64,000 bases of DNA from Odontocerum albicorne (taxonomy: Eukaryota; Arthropoda; Insecta; Trichoptera; Odontoceridae), in NCBI GenBank assembly GCA_949825065.1, contig OX463842.1:34956323-35020322 (forward strand), in the 5' to 3' direction. Positions 45,931-57,527 of this stretch are shown piece by piece. A program made the translations under genes and the position numbers. Position 1 is the first letter of the stretch. Every line of letters begins with the position of its first letter. The notes beneath the pieces were generated by a model, which ran no database searches, was not told the origin of the DNA, and saw only the letters and a program-made list of their open reading frames with translations.

Positions 45931-46445
45931 ATCGATGCTGCATTTAACTGCAAAACAACTTACAAGTCTTTATTTAAAACCATAAAAAGTATCAGAACTT
46001 ATAAGACAATGAAAAAACTTGTGTCTTCGTAAACGTCCGAAACATCGAAAATGACGAGAAAATACGAGAATAACCAGAATACATTCGGAAGAAAAGTACT
46101 AAGAGAAGATTGATATAACATAAATATAGTCTACACTACAACAATGAGGAAGAAGAACTCTTCAAATAACTCTGCGCCTCCAAAAATATAGAAATGAAAT
46201 GAACTCGATGGTAAGGGCGCAGACATCGTATGGACGAGTTTTTTCTCGTCGAGTATCTATCTGCTGAACAGTATGCCCGAATAATGTTAATGAGTGGTCA
46301 GGCCAAGATCAAACCGGAGGACAATATTTCTATGGACATATCGGTGCTTTATGTGAGGGACTGGCAACAATCAATCTGTCCTAAATATATAAAGCTAGAT
46401 ACCAGGATCTAGATTCGATTGTAGTACAGAAGATAATGATAAGAT
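45931..46445. other. Unassigned stretch
   Basis: A 60-codon frame at 46230-46412 is balanced in composition but not recognised. Confidence 0.3.
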
Positions 46446-46685
46446 TTGAGGTGCATGGCCGTGCGGCAACGCGCTGGACTTCTGTGCGGAAGGTCGTCAG
46501 TTCGAACCCCGCGCTGTGCTACTCCCCTCAAATTATACAGGCACTTTTTCCGCCTAGTGTTCGAGGGTATTAAGGATACCTATGACTTTGGTCATATCTA
46601 TTCTTTTAGAAAAAAAAATGATAAGAGACTTTTCTATGTCGATGATGTGCCCTTGGCGAAACGTAAGTCGATGTTAAACGTATAA
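46446..46685 (+). repeat. tRNA-like sequence followed by exon-like segment
   Basis: GAGGTGCATGGCCGTGCGG looks like an A box and TCAGTTCGAACCCCGCG a B box, with GAGG/CCTC at the two ends (46448-46530). The acceptor and T stems do not fully pair, so it is read as a tRNA-derived SINE rather than a working tRNA. Downstream, TTCTTTTAG|A...GCGAAAC|GTAAGT brackets about 54 nt reading NDKRLFYVDDVPLAK, a possible small exon or part of the repeat. Confidence 0.35.
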
Positions 46686-47124
46686 TTTGTTTTGTTAAGA
46701 TTTTTTTTTTCAATTTATTTTTACTTTTAATATGTAGTCTTTCTCTATTTTAATTAAAATTGATAATTATAATTATTTAATACATACTTTTAATACTATA
46801 TTTTTTTATGTTTTCAATACTAATTGAAGTGAAATCAGGTTTATAGTATCGCATTATTATTACGAAAGTATGTAGGTTTATTTTGTTAGTATTGTGATGA
46901 TGGTAAAAGGACAAATTAGGGAAATAAAATAGGTTTTTGTGTCTTGAACCTGTACGTGTCTACGTGTAAGGGAGTTTCGGAAGTTGCGCGGTCTGATTGT
47001 TCGCTCCTCAATTCGTTTGGATGGTAACAATTAAGTTTCAGTACCATGAGACCACCATTTGTGCACACTTGAATTTCGTGAACGATAAACAATATATTGG
47101 AAACATCATTTTATAGCATAATAA
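46686..47124. other. AT-rich stretch, nothing recognised
   Basis: No supported gene. Confidence 0.4.
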
Positions 47125-47510
47125 TGAGAAGGTAGAAAGATTTACTAATCTCGGAAATATTTTGATTCATACACATGAAATGCAATCCGATATTGGAGTA
47201 TGTATCAAGAAGAGACTGGGAATTCATGATCAAAAATCTAAAATTTAAGATTCTGCCCAGAAGGTTAAAACTGCAATTGTACAAAATCGTAACTAAATTC
47301 GTTGTCACATGTTAAGCTGCGTCGATCGAAGGGACGACCAAATAAGATATGGATCGAATAGATAAAAGGACTTGTTACGCAACCAGACTTTACATTGGTG
47401 AAACCTTTGGTACTGACAGAATATATAAGTTACTTGAAACAACTAACCACATCACTGTGCTTCGCCCAGCTCGATGGATAATGGTGAAAAAAGAAGAAGA
47501 AATATTTTCG
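47125..47510 (+). pseudogene. RTE-like LINE C-terminal relic
   Basis: Frames read VERFTNLGNILIHTHEMQSD, IKNLKFKILPRRLKLQLYKI, VTKFVVTC and RRSKGRPNKIWIE, then a 3' end CGATGGATAATGGTG followed by AAAAAAGAAGAAGAAATA. The order (KYLG, LKLRLYKT..RPVVTY, GRP-K-W) and the GAA-rich end match RTE-clade elements. Multiple frame breaks. Confidence 0.65.
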
Positions 47511-47633
47511 ATACCTTAAAGATTTTGACATGAAAAGTATATTAATATTTAGTACTGAATTTAGCAGTACTTAAAATATTTTTAAATGTCATTGCTTTGC
47601 TTAAAATAGCTAGATTTTTATAAGAAAAACATT

Positions 47634-47850
47634 GATCCTCACGACGTAGTTGGTAAGACGCCTGTCTCCACCCTAGCAATTACGGCTTCCATTACCGTTG
47701 GTGTCTTTTTTTGACTTTTTAAGGTGATTTGGTTTTCTGTTACGACCTCTGTAACATATTTCTTGTTAGTTGGAAGATATTGTAATATAGCAATAAACTC
47801 ACCATCCACAATATACAACGAGAATGTAATACAATACACCATTCAAGATA
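47634..47850 (+). repeat. tRNA-derived SINE
   Basis: CTCACGACGTAGTTGGTAAG, GACGCCTGTCTCCACC, GCAATAAACTCACCATCCAC, ATACAACGAGAATGTAATAC. The minus-strand 67-codon frame is a shadow. Confidence 0.75.
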
Positions 47851-48535
47851 CATTTGAATTAGGATCGTTTATTTATTTTACTTGATAATGACTGATTTAA
47901 ATTTCATTTACACAATACTTAAATTTTTTAAACTACTTTTATCAATGACTAAACGAAAATTCTGTTAAGGTTTAACTTTTAATAAATGGATACATGGTTT
48001 AATGGGGAATAAATAAAATATTTATTAAATTGCTACGCAAAACCCAACACTCTGTTTATATTTGTAATTAATATGGCTTTTGTAGTTCGGTCGGAGAGGG
48101 GTAAAGGGTGGCCCATATAAATAATAGCGCATTTGAAGGAAACTCATCAAATATAAATCAGATACGGGGTAGGTATGTACACTCTTAGCAGCTTAAGCCC
48201 TACACATAAAATTCTCGTAAATCATCTGGTCTGCAAAATTGCTGCCCACTAATTATTTTCTAAGCATATTATTTGTTAAATTTTTAAGCACTGTTTAAGG
48301 CCAGTGGAAATATTCGGACACCGCTAGTGAAAGAAAATTTAATTAAATTTTATGAATTACCTAACCATGTGGATTTTATCTATTAAAGCCTTTGTAGGAA
48401 ACAGTGTTACTAGTACCCAACGGGAAGTAGGGAAAGCACATCTCATGTGCGAAGCTCAACGAGAGAAAAGAGTGAGTTGGTTCAAGATAATAAAAAAATA
48501 AGTCCATATAATTAATTCACCTTTGTTATTATATA
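47851..48535. other. AT-rich stretch, nothing recognised
   Basis: 48060-48120 (GTAGTTCGGTCGGAGAGGGG) is slightly GC-rich. No gene. Confidence 0.4.
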
Positions 48536-48770
48536 AGACGACCTTTGTGGCCTAGTTGGTAAGACACCTTTCTCCCAACTCGAGGTGGTGGTTTCGATTC
48601 TCGTTGGAACTCTGTTTTCTAAAAATAGAAAATAATTCTAGTCGGGTTTGGCCTTAGGCTCTTTTAAAATATTATATTTTTGGTTGGTTGGTAGAGATTT
48701 CTATACGGCAATATGCCCGTCAAGTTGTACTGTATACAACGAAAGTGTAAAGCAATACAATCGAATGTAT
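48536..48770 (+). repeat. tRNA-derived SINE, near full-length reference copy
   Basis: GACGACCTTTGTGGCCTAGT, TGGTAAGACACC (A box), TGGTTTCGATTCTCGTTGG (B box), TTGGTTGGTTGGTAGAGATT, CAATATGCCCGTCAAGTTGT, ACTGTATACAACGAAAGTGT. About 235 bp. Confidence 0.82.
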
Positions 48771-49989
48771 CATTTTGATTATATTATGTGATATCCGAGC
48801 TCAAAGCGTTATGAGGAAATTAAAAAATATAGTTTAGATGAATCCTTTTTTATTTTTTTACAAAACGTATCAATTACTAAGTATAAATATCCTGATTTAG
48901 GATATTATTTTGAGATATTGTATCAAGATGACTTTTCCACATTTACTAGATATTTATGATTCAGTTTGTTGTCAAACAATGCTTCAAAGAAAGTGTGTGC
49001 TTCACTTGCGAAAAAGCTGAGTAAGTCAATTTTAAAGATAGGTTGTTATTTTGAAACTTTCTTTTGTCCAGTGAAGCTTTTGAGCTTATCGCGCTCAAGC
49101 GAAGACCGCAAATTTGTACTTTGTAAACTATTTGTAACATACATACATCAAACATAACATTTTTGGGAAAGAAAACTATAATCATGTCAGTGTTAAGTTA
49201 AAAATAATACTTTTGTTATTTTTTTTTGTTTGAGAAATTAATGCTCCAATATATAATTACAGCTTTTTAGGATAAAGAAATTTTGAAAACTTTGATATAA
49301 AACTGTACTTAAGAATTTGAATAATTTTGAAACAGTAATAATGTACATAAAATCATACATGATTGCACAGAAAATAAACAGAAGAACGAAGGAAATATCA
49401 ATATAAGAGAAGTCTCCCTGTCACCAACTTAATAAATATTGTTATTTTTGTAAAGTTTGGATGCAGATAATCCGAAATTCGTTTCGCTACTTGCTATAAA
49501 CATTCTTATTTTATAAAGTAGTTAATATATATTTTTAACTTTGATGGTACTTAACCAGATCAAAACATTGTATTGTATGAAACAGAAGAGGTAAAATATT
49601 ACTTGATCATGATATATATACTCGTAGCACTCAGAGCCTATAGAATAAATAGTTTGTGTCGCAAATTCAAACCACCTTTCAAACTACAGTATCGGAATAG
49701 AATCGAATCACTCAGTATTGAGACAAAATTATTAGATGGCTTCCATTGTCGTTGTCGCTGATAACGTACACGGAGGCAAGCTTACATTTGAAATGACAAA
49801 AGTGATCGGATTTGGCAATCATACACTAAGTGTATAAATACGAGTATAAGAATCGCAAAATGGGAAATAATTTAGGGTTGCCCTCATTCAGCAGTGGGTA
49901 AAGAAAATGGATTGTTAGTGATCACAAATTACAAGTAACATATATGCCAGTAATCTTCTTATCTGAGCTTTTAGAAAATATTGTAACAT
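48771..49989. other. AT-rich stretch, nothing recognised
   Basis: Short overlapping frames at 48961-49185 on both strands, not recognised. Confidence 0.4.
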
Positions 49990-50590
49990 TGAAACAATTA
50001 TTTATTTAAAAAGAAGAAGAAATTTACGATTGAGAAAATCACTATTAGAAGATACGAGAAATTTAAGATTGAGTGAACAATGTAGAGAAGTATTGTATAC
50101 TTGGCTCCTAAGTTATTTAATGCGTTACCTAAAGATGTTAAAATACTATATACAGTAAATATGAAATTGAAATTTAAAAATGGTTGATAGAAATCATACC
50201 AGATTTAAGAGATAAATTGAGACAATACGAAAACTCAAATTGGATAAAAATATGCAACTGAAAAGTATTTCACCTTTTCCTTCAATTCTGTGAATTTATG
50301 AGTATTTTTTTTGTGTCCACAAATCAGTGAAATTCTTTTGTAAACATAGTGTTTTTGCTTAATATGTTCTTTCTTGGTGTAATGTAATTGTACTATAATG
50401 GGATTTAATTTATCTTATATTGTATTTAAGTGTGGGGATTATTATTCTTATGACTGTTTTTTTACGCGTTTCTTTATGTTGTTGTTTTGTTAAGTGAAAC
50501 CTTTTCGGTTTTAGGGCTAGAAAATGCTTACTTAGGAAAATGAGTGCTTTATATATTTAATTGTTAAATAAAAAAATATTGATTGATGAG
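49990..50590 (+). pseudogene. LINE ORF2 C-terminus and 3' UTR relic
   Basis: APKLFNALPKDVKILYTV then MKLKFKNG matches the PKLYN-LP-EIK...LK-FK-KLKKWL end of CR1/Jockey-type LINEs. About 400 bp of T-rich 3' UTR follows, ending GTTAAATAAAAAAATATTG. Confidence 0.55.
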
Positions 50591-50694
50591 TGCTCATTTT
50601 GACATCAACTTATTTGGATTGCGACAAAGATTTTTTAGGAATGAAATATTTAAAGATAAAACAATACCAACAACTGTAATCAAGCGTCGATCAT

Positions 50695-50870
50695 TTTTGG
50701 AAGTATACGTAATAGTTTCGAGTTAACGTTCGTGCTTGTTATTCCTCTTCTGATTTTCTCTAACGGTCTTCCGACCCCCCTCGTTTCGACAATAATTAAT
50801 TATCCCTCCATGTTTACTGGATGCGCTAAATAATTTATTCCTCTTATAAATAACTTTGCGATTCAAATAT
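50695..50870. promoter_or_regulatory. Candidate conserved non-coding element
   Basis: Mixed-composition sequence with ACAATAATTAATTATCC (paired homeodomain-type site), CATGTTTACTGG (forkhead-like), TTATTCCTC repeated, and a CGACCCCCCTCG block. No frame or repeat. Inference only. Confidence 0.3.
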
Positions 50871-51369
50871 GATCAATGGTACTGCTCCAATTTCTCTCCT
50901 TTGTCTTTCAAACATGTGTAACAAAAGATGGTTCAATTTTGACTAAATATATCATAACTGGGAACTCTTTTTGCCGTGCAAAACAATATTGCAATTTGAA
51001 CTCTGTGAGTAGGAGATAAAATTTTAATTCGTCGTTCAGTTCTAAATATTTTTAACATTCTGACTATAATTCTATTAATTAATTAATATGTTTTATAAAA
51101 ACATAATAATTTTAACATAACATTTTCCACTGCGGCTTTCTAAGGTTAGCAATTTTTCAAACGTAATTTAAGAGTGAAATACATTTTACTTTCGACAGTG
51201 CCAACAAATTTAATGGAAATCTTGAAAAAATTCGGCATCTCTAAGCTCAAGTCGTGTAGCGAGACTTGTGAAGACATTTTTGAAATTGCGTCTTTGAACG
51301 TTTAAAAATAAGGAAGCTGCTATCCACCGTGTTTATTTATTTTATTTTTATAAAATCGAAAAATGTCCT
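50871..51369. other. AT-rich stretch, one exon-like segment
   Basis: After ACTTTCGACAG at about 51198 a frame reads PTNLMEILKKFGISKLKSCS then ETCEDIFEIASL before a stop. Not otherwise supported. Confidence 0.25.
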
Positions 51370-51560
51370 TTACATTGCAGGTGATTCTCGGTGTCTTCTT
51401 TGAGGATGTTTTCAGAAGCGCCGGATCTGGCTTGCACAAGGCAGGGCCGGGCTTGGAATAAATTACAATAGGGCGGTGGGTGTGGGGCGCTTGTTTACCT
51501 GTGCTACAACAATCCGAACTTATTGCAAGAGCGACAAAGCAAAGGTTGTGCTCGATACCA
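51370..51560 (+). other. GC-rich block with candidate terminal exon
   Basis: A strong acceptor (TGTCCTTTACATTGCAG, AG at 51379-51380) precedes 26 open codons: VILGVFFEDVFRSAGSGLHK then AGPGLE and TAA, overlapping an AATAAA at 51457. The minus strand is also open here, so coding is not established. The block as a whole (GGCAGGGCCGGGCTTGG) stands out from the AT-rich flanks. Confidence 0.28.
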
Positions 51561-52729
51561 GGGATGTAAAACCTACACAGTGAATACTAGTTCGAGAACC
51601 ATTTTATAATGGGCAATTTCTTTAAGACTACGAAACGAGTTTTAAATTATATAACTATTTTTAAAGTCTAGCGTTATATACGCCATAAAAGTACGCTATT
51701 TAGATAGCAAAATCTCTCAAAACAAAAATGCATCTATGTTATTCTGTAATATGTACCGAAAAGTATGAACTTAAAACGTTTTTCAAGGCATCTTTGTTAT
51801 ATTTAAAGTAGTAGAATATTTTTTAAATTACATCATAAATACTTAATTATATCCACTTAACCGATATTCTAGGATCTATTTTGAATTAGCTCATTCTGCA
51901 CATATCTTCATTCACGCCTTAGACTATAATGTCCGTGAACTTACTGTAAATTTTCATTTAAAGAACGTGCTCATTGTGTCTTCAATTTGGCAAACAAAAC
52001 ATTTTGTTTGAATTTTATATTTAGTGATAACTTACCGGGACTTGGGTTTTCTACGTTAATTATTGAACCATCTCCGAGATGGGAATTTTTAAAATTTTAA
52101 AACCAGAGTATAAATGTAAATCAAACTCAATTGTTAAAAACAAAATTCCATATTTTAATAAATTTTTTTATTCAGAAATCTAGAAATTATTTACAAAAGA
52201 AATTAAAATTATTTAAGAAAACCATCTTGAAAATTGTCAATTGTGTCAATAATTTTTGTTATTCAAATATGTTGACAATGAACAAAATAAGGTGTGAAAG
52301 TAGAGTGATATATTATAAGATATTGGAAAATTTTAAAATGTTGAAATATTCCAATCTGTAAATTAAATTTCTAAAAATATTGCTGTACAATCTAAATCTA
52401 TAACAATTCGTTTCCATTATAAAACTGATTTGAATGTAATATTTTACTAAAATTTGTTAACAAGTTAATTTCAGCGTATACATATATTTTAATGTAATCA
52501 TTTAATCTTCAAACGTTTAATGCCCAATTTTGATTTTTTCACGTAGCATATAATTTTTTAAATTCATAAGTCTTCAAATTTCAATTGTTATTTTCTATGT
52601 AATATTTATTTATTGCTGTACAATGCTGAAACACTTTTCACGAGTGAATGACAAAAAAAAAAAAAGAAAAAGTATTTAATATCTGACTTTATTTTAATTA
52701 TTGTGCGCTGTTTTCCTGTAAAATTTCAG
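51561..52729. other. AT-rich stretch, nothing recognised
   Basis: No supported gene. Confidence 0.4.
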
Positions 52730-52896
52730 GGTGAAATCCAGTTTTAATTTAAAACGTTTCATACTCGGAAAGATGGAACATCACTGTTCTAAAGAAACAT
52801 GGTGCTCTACTGTCTGTGAACCTCTATACTCTCTTTATGAGAAGTTTTGTTCGTTTTGGAAGAGTATTTTAAAAGGCGAAATCTGTGACACAAGAT
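52730..52896 (+). other. Candidate cysteine-rich internal exon
   Basis: Acceptor TTTTCCTGTAAAATTTCAG, then 167 nt, then donor CAAGAT|GTAAGG. Reads KSSFNLKRFILGKMEHHCSK, ETWCSTVCEPLYSLYEKFCS and FWKSILKGEICDTRC. It has six cysteines in about 40 residues, suggesting a disulfide-bonded or metal-binding fold. Without splicing the frame continues to 52949. No family recognised. Confidence 0.35.
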
Positions 52897-53060
52897 GTAA
52901 GGCATTCCTTGTTTATATTTTTCAACCCCTCGCGGTAAATCCCCTTTGAAATTTGTTGTAAAAGATTTTTTCTTCTTTATTTGTATTCGCATCTCTATTA
53001 CATTGAACATGGAGAGGGTAATTTTTAGGAATTAAAAAAATGCCTTACGTAATATCAGAT
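52897..53060. other. Spacer, nothing recognised
   Basis: AT-rich. Confidence 0.4.
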
Positions 53061-53270
53061 CTAAGAGTTGCTGAGAGAAGTTTTAATGGGATGGCTGACT
53101 TCTTTATCATCCATCCCATTATAACTAAGAGTTGCTGAGAGAAGTTATAATGGGATGGCTGACTTCTTTATCATCCATCCCATTATAACTAAGAGTTGCT
53201 GAGAGAAGTTATAATGGGATGGCTGACTTCTTTATCATCCATCCCATTTTAACTTCTCTCAAGCTATCGA
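53061..53270. repeat. Tandemly amplified hairpin, 64-bp unit x3
   Basis: Units start at 53061, 53125 and 53189 (CTAAGAGTTGCTGAGAGAAG). Each unit contains GTTATAATGGGATGG...CCATCCCATTATAAC, able to fold with a 16-nt loop. After the third unit, CTTCTCTCAAGC completes the complement of GCTGAGAGAAG. The ancestral form was therefore one 27-bp-arm hairpin whose interior was then copied in tandem. Confidence 0.92.
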
Positions 53271-54120
53271 CATAACAACTGGATTATACCGATGCATTTT
53301 TGTCTCAATAACGGTAGAAAAAATAAATCAAAATTGCCATACAATACAGAAACTCTTTTTACAATACAGAAATTCCAAACAATACATATTTTTTTTGTAC
53401 AGATCAGACATTACTCAGAAATAAGCTTATCTTAATATGTGTTTAGAAAATGTTTGTTTAGAACTACATTGATAAAATAACTGAAATCTCAATTTTAGAA
53501 CTGAAATAAAAAAATATCGATTTCTTTGTTAATTCTCTACTTATGATATTCTAAACAATCACAATCTGCAAATTCTGATCATCGTTTAAAGGTTGAGGAA
53601 TTTATTGTTGCAAATAATTTTTTTTATAATTTTAACATCTTAACTTCTTATCTGATCAGAATATAAGAAACCCTTACAGATAGTCTGGAAAACGTTTGTC
53701 TTCCATTCAAACGTATAGTAAGGAAAAATAAATCAATGCAATTAGTAGTAGCATTAACAATGCTGTTAAAAACACGTCTTTGTAGCTACTGAACAGCGAA
53801 ACATTTTTTTTGTGGTTTTAAATTTATATTCAATTATATTCATGATTTTAAGATCTGGTGTAAACGAAGTATTCTTGTGCCACATAAGATTATTTTAATT
53901 TTGGAGGCCTCTGGATAAAAGACAGGCTCTAAACTAAATATTTAAGATGTATTCTTTACACAATAGCTTTAGCTGTGATTAATATTGTGGGTGGAAGAAG
54001 AGCACAGACACGCTGGGTTGTTATAATTTCGACTGTAATAGGATCTTCAAAGTCAAATAATAGCACTAAATTCAGTCAAGTCTTGGAATTACTGGAAAAG
54101 AATCGTTTACAGAGTTCTAA
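53271..54120. other. AT-rich stretch, nothing recognised
   Basis: No supported gene. Confidence 0.4.
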
Positions 54121-54200
54121 AAATTCATAATCATCTTCATTCTAAGTAGACAGGTAATTGAAATTCATAATCATCTTCATTCTAAGTAGACAGGTAATTG
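54121..54200. repeat. 40-bp perfect direct duplication
   Basis: AAATTCATAATCATCTTCAT plus TCTAAGTAGACAGGTAATTG occurs twice with no difference. Confidence 0.95.
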
Positions 54201-54286
54201 AAAAAAAAAAGGATTTTATGTACGATTTTAAGACAATTATTTTAAATGTTGATATTTGTTTTTTTAATCAAGAATACATTTTTTTT

Positions 54287-54395
54287 ATTATTTTGTTTCA
54301 AAGTATATAACACTTCTATTATTTTGTTTCGAAGTATTTAAAACTTATATTATTTTGTTTCGAGGTATATAAAACTTCTATGATTTTCTGAAGCC
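54287..54395. repeat. 31-bp minisatellite, about 3.5 copies
   Basis: Unit ATTATTTTGTTTCGAAGTAT plus ATAAAACTTCT; starts at 54287, 54318, 54349 and 54380, with a few substitutions. Confidence 0.85.
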
Positions 54396-55389
54396 AATAA
54401 AACTTAATTGAAGTATAAATAGGTAATAAATATAATCGTAAATAATAAAAAAGGTTTTTGGTTAAAACGAAAATATAATTGCATCAACAAAATTAATCAT
54501 TGGAACGATTTCTTAAATGATTCAAAGAACTTTGTCTAAGCCTTCTTTTGAAGATGTTTCCGTGTATCTATATCAAGCTTTTCACTTAAAATAAATTTCG
54601 ACAAATTTCCTCAAGTTTCGTTGTTAGATCCAGATTAATAATCATAAACAAAACTTCGAACTCCAAGAAAGCGAGTTCAGAAAATAATTAATATAATGTA
54701 TTTGTGTAAGAACTTTGTTTATTACTTTTATGACCCCTTATATTATATTTATTTATATACAGCATGGTAACTAATGGTTTGAAATCATATTTCAAATTTA
54801 CTTTGTATATCCCAGAGGCTCAGTATGGAAAGTTTTTATTTTAAGAAGTTTGATTTGTTTTTCAGCGGGGTAAAAACAATGGATAAAAAAATATGGTACC
54901 GAAATGTTACTCTCTAAGTATGGTTTGAAAGATTTAAAAGCTTAATTAAAAATTATAAATGATTCCATCATTTTGATTCATTTTAAATAAATTGTGTCCA
55001 CTTAACTGGGAGAATCAATGCTGAAGTAAGCATTTACATGTAAAGTTGGAAAAAAAGTGAATATCACATTAACCCGTTTCTCGTTTACACTCACGTGTAT
55101 TTACACACATATATACACATAGACATACGCAAACACAAGCATTCACAAGTTTATTATTATGACGAGGTGACCAAAGACGTATAATGTTCTTGCCCGATTT
55201 TATTTTTTCATTTCTTAACTCTCTTTTGAAATGAATTTTTTTATTTCTCTTATCATCAATGGCAGCATGTTAAATTGTTTTGAAGTAAAAAAAATATAGC
55301 ATCTTTGTTCCCATATGGCGCTAATGATTGAAATTGTGAGGTGATTTAGTTAAATTAGTTTTTATAAAATTGCGGTCGTTCTTATAATA
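54396..55389. other. AT-rich stretch, nothing recognised
   Basis: No supported gene. Confidence 0.4.
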
Positions 55390-55480
55390 ACACAAAGTTC
55401 GGATAACTAGAAATATAAATCGTATCGGTCTTATAAGTTAGCAATGAAGTCATTTATTTTATTCAATTAAATAGGTTATC

Positions 55481-56412
55481 GGGAACTTCACCAGAATTTC
55501 CTGTAAAGGTGGGGGTACATCAAGGATCGGTACTCAGTCCGCTACTGTTCATCTTAGTCATGGACTATTTAACTAACCAGGAAATGAACAGTCTCCTAAG
55601 GATCCTACTATTTGTAGACGATATCGTATTAATAAGTGAAAAACACGAAGACCTGCAAAATAGTCTGGAAAGATGGAGAAGAATCTTGGAGGACAATGGA
55701 TTGAGACTGAGCAGAAAGAAAACAGAGTATCTGTACCTACCATTCGAGAACACAAATGCTGTCACTCCCGTAATGCAAATGAATGGAGAAACATTACCAA
55801 ATTGTGACTCCTTTAAGTATCTTGGGTCACTCATCCATAGCGATGGAGGATGTGCAGCAGATGTAACACATATAATAAGTGTGGGATGGATGAAGTTTAG
55901 ATCAATGACAGGAGTTCTATGTGATCCGAAAATGCCAGTAAAGTTAAAAGGAAAATTATACCAAACAATTGTCAGACCCGCACTCCTCTATGGCTCCGAA
56001 TGCTGGACGATGTATACCTCTTACTCTAGGCAACTAGAAACTGCTGAAATGCGCATGCTAAGATGGTCAGCAGGTGTGTCCCTAAGAGACAAAATAAGAA
56101 GCTCACACATTCGTGGAAGCCTGGGTGCTACATACATCAACAGCAAGATGGAGGAGAGGCGATTGAGATGGTATGGGCACGTTGGACGCAGAGCACCCGA
56201 TCACATTGTGAACCAGGCAATCTCCATGGATCTTCCTCGAATAACAACCAGAGGAAGACCAAGGAATTCATGGGTGGTGCAAAGAGATAACCTGATGCAG
56301 AGGCACGGCCTGGGGGACGTAGTCCGGGACAGAAGAGCATACAACCTGAGGACGAGGAGAGCTGACCCCAACAGTCTTCGCAGACAATGAGTTGGGATGG
56401 AGCCAGGGAGAG
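55481..56412 (+). mobile_element. 5'-truncated RTE-like LINE with 16-bp target duplication
   Basis: 932 bp bounded by exact copies of AATTAAATAGGTTATC (55465-55480 and 56413-56428). The insert starts within the reverse transcriptase and ends 22 bp after the ORF stop (GGATGGAGCCAGGGAGAG), with no poly-A of its own, as in several RTE-type elements. The A run after the second target copy belongs to the target. Perfect duplication and an open ORF point to a recent insertion. Confidence 0.9.
55482..56390 (+). CDS. RTE-like reverse transcriptase, C-terminal part (5'-truncated, open)
   Basis: The frame is open from the insertion junction: GTSPEFPVKVGVHQGSVLSP, then LLFVDDIVLIS (the catalytic YADD box here FVDD), KYLGSLIHSDGG, the thumb/connection with MPVKLKGKLYQTIVRPALLY then GSECW, RRLRWYGHVGRR and GRPRNSWVVQRDNL, ending RRADPNSLRRQ and TGA. 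This is about the last 300 residues of an RTE-clade ORF; the endonuclease and fingers are missing. It retains both Asp of xxDD, but without the N-terminal half it cannot retrotranspose. No promoter is seen. The GTG at 55509 is not a real start. Confidence 0.85.
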   Translation, partial: GTSPEFPVKVGVHQGSVLSPLLFILVMDYLTNQEMNSLLRILLFVDDIVLISEKHEDLQNSLERWRRILEDNGLRLSRKKTEYLYLPFENTNAVTPVMQMNGETLPNCDSFKYLGSLIHSDGGCAADVTHIISVGWMKFRSMTGVLCDPKMPVKLKGKLYQTIVRPALLYGSECWTMYTSYSRQLETAEMRMLRWSAGVSLRDKIRSSHIRGSLGATYINSKMEERRLRWYGHVGRRAPDHIVNQAISMDLPRITTRGRPRNSWVVQRDNLMQRHGLGDVVRDRRAYNLRTRRADPNSLRRQ

Positions 56413-56660
56413 AATTAAATAGGTTATCAAAAAAAAAATGAAAGTGTATGGCGACAATGCCGTGAGCCATAGCTTGCGTCAAATGTGGTTTAAAATGACC
56501 AAGTCAAGACTTTGATTAAGAATAACCAGTATTCTATGACATAAGATATTGTTGAGATACTGAAAATATTGAAAAGTACCGTCCATGAGGAAGTAACATC
56601 TAAATATATCAAATTGTGTTAGAACTTCACTTAATACGTGAAATGATTTCCTGTTCAATT

Positions 56661-57527
56661 TAACATAAATTGATATTGAAACTGCTGCTAAAGTAAGATG
56701 AAACTGAGATAACAATAATGCAAACTAACTCTACAATGCTTGGAAATGGACATCAGCATTGCTGTTTGTTCATGTGCTCATAAATATATGTTAAATTGGC
56801 ATAAATACCGGACCAACATCGAAGTATTTGGAAATTTTTTGATTGTGCCTAGTAGTAGATATGTAAAAAAAAATCTGAATGCTTTTATATCAAAAGCTTT
56901 GTGTGACACCTTGAGTCTGACATTATTTCAAAAAAGTAGTAAGTTTACCAACATTTTTGTTTTTCAAAACCAACCATATTGAAACATTTAAAAAATGATT
57001 TGAAAAAATTTCAGATACGACGGGTTGACCTATGACTATTGATAAATAAAATACATTTTAACAAAACAATTTGCAAAACTTGTACAATATTTTAATTAAA
57101 ATATTACAAAATGAAGCAACGTTATTTCTTTGACCCTGTATTTGTATACAGCAAGATACAAAATTAATTGGCCAGGTAACACGCAGATTATGCCTTGTAC
57201 CCGTATGATAAATGTATCTGGATAATGTTACCCGTTGTACAGTATGGGGAACATTATGTGCAGCACGTGCAATACAATGTGTAACCATAAATATTGTATT
57301 ATTTCTAACATGACGCTTGTTGTACTAACTTAATTGGTATCATTTTTGTACGAGCTAACGTCATTTGTTACAAAGCGCACCCTTCATATAAATGTAAATG
57401 TTTATCTTGTTATTAGTTTTTGGTTAAGAAATTATATTATCATTATGCTTATATTTTTATTTACTTTAAATGACACAACATGTAAATTTTGAACACAACT
57501 ATTGTTTTGGGGTTATATTATATTTTT
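56661..57527. other. AT-rich stretch, nothing recognised
   Basis: 57120-57300 is of mixed composition (GGCCAGGTAACACGCAG, GTACCCGTATGATAAAT) without a frame or repeat. Otherwise AT-rich. Confidence 0.35.

Larger units (their letters stand above)
55390..56660 (+). mobile_element. Mariner relic interrupted by a LINE
   Basis: If 55481-56428 (LINE plus one target copy) is set aside, the flanks join into a mariner transposase N-terminus: ...IYFIQLNRLSKK before the insertion, KVYGDNAVSHSLRQMWFKM after it, then DIVEILKILKSTVHEEVTS further on. This resembles the first and second helix-turn-helix regions of mariner transposases. Stops and shifts throughout. The rest of the transposase and both termini are not recognisable. 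Confidence 0.6.

Noticed and set aside
46448..46530. Functional tRNA gene
   Set aside because: A- and B-box-like strings are present, but the acceptor, T and anticodon stems cannot all be paired, so it is kept only as tRNA-derived.
55509..55511. GTG as the start of the reverse transcriptase frame
   Set aside because: The frame is open back to the insertion junction at 55481, and the upstream codons match the LINE protein, so it is a truncated internal part without its own start.
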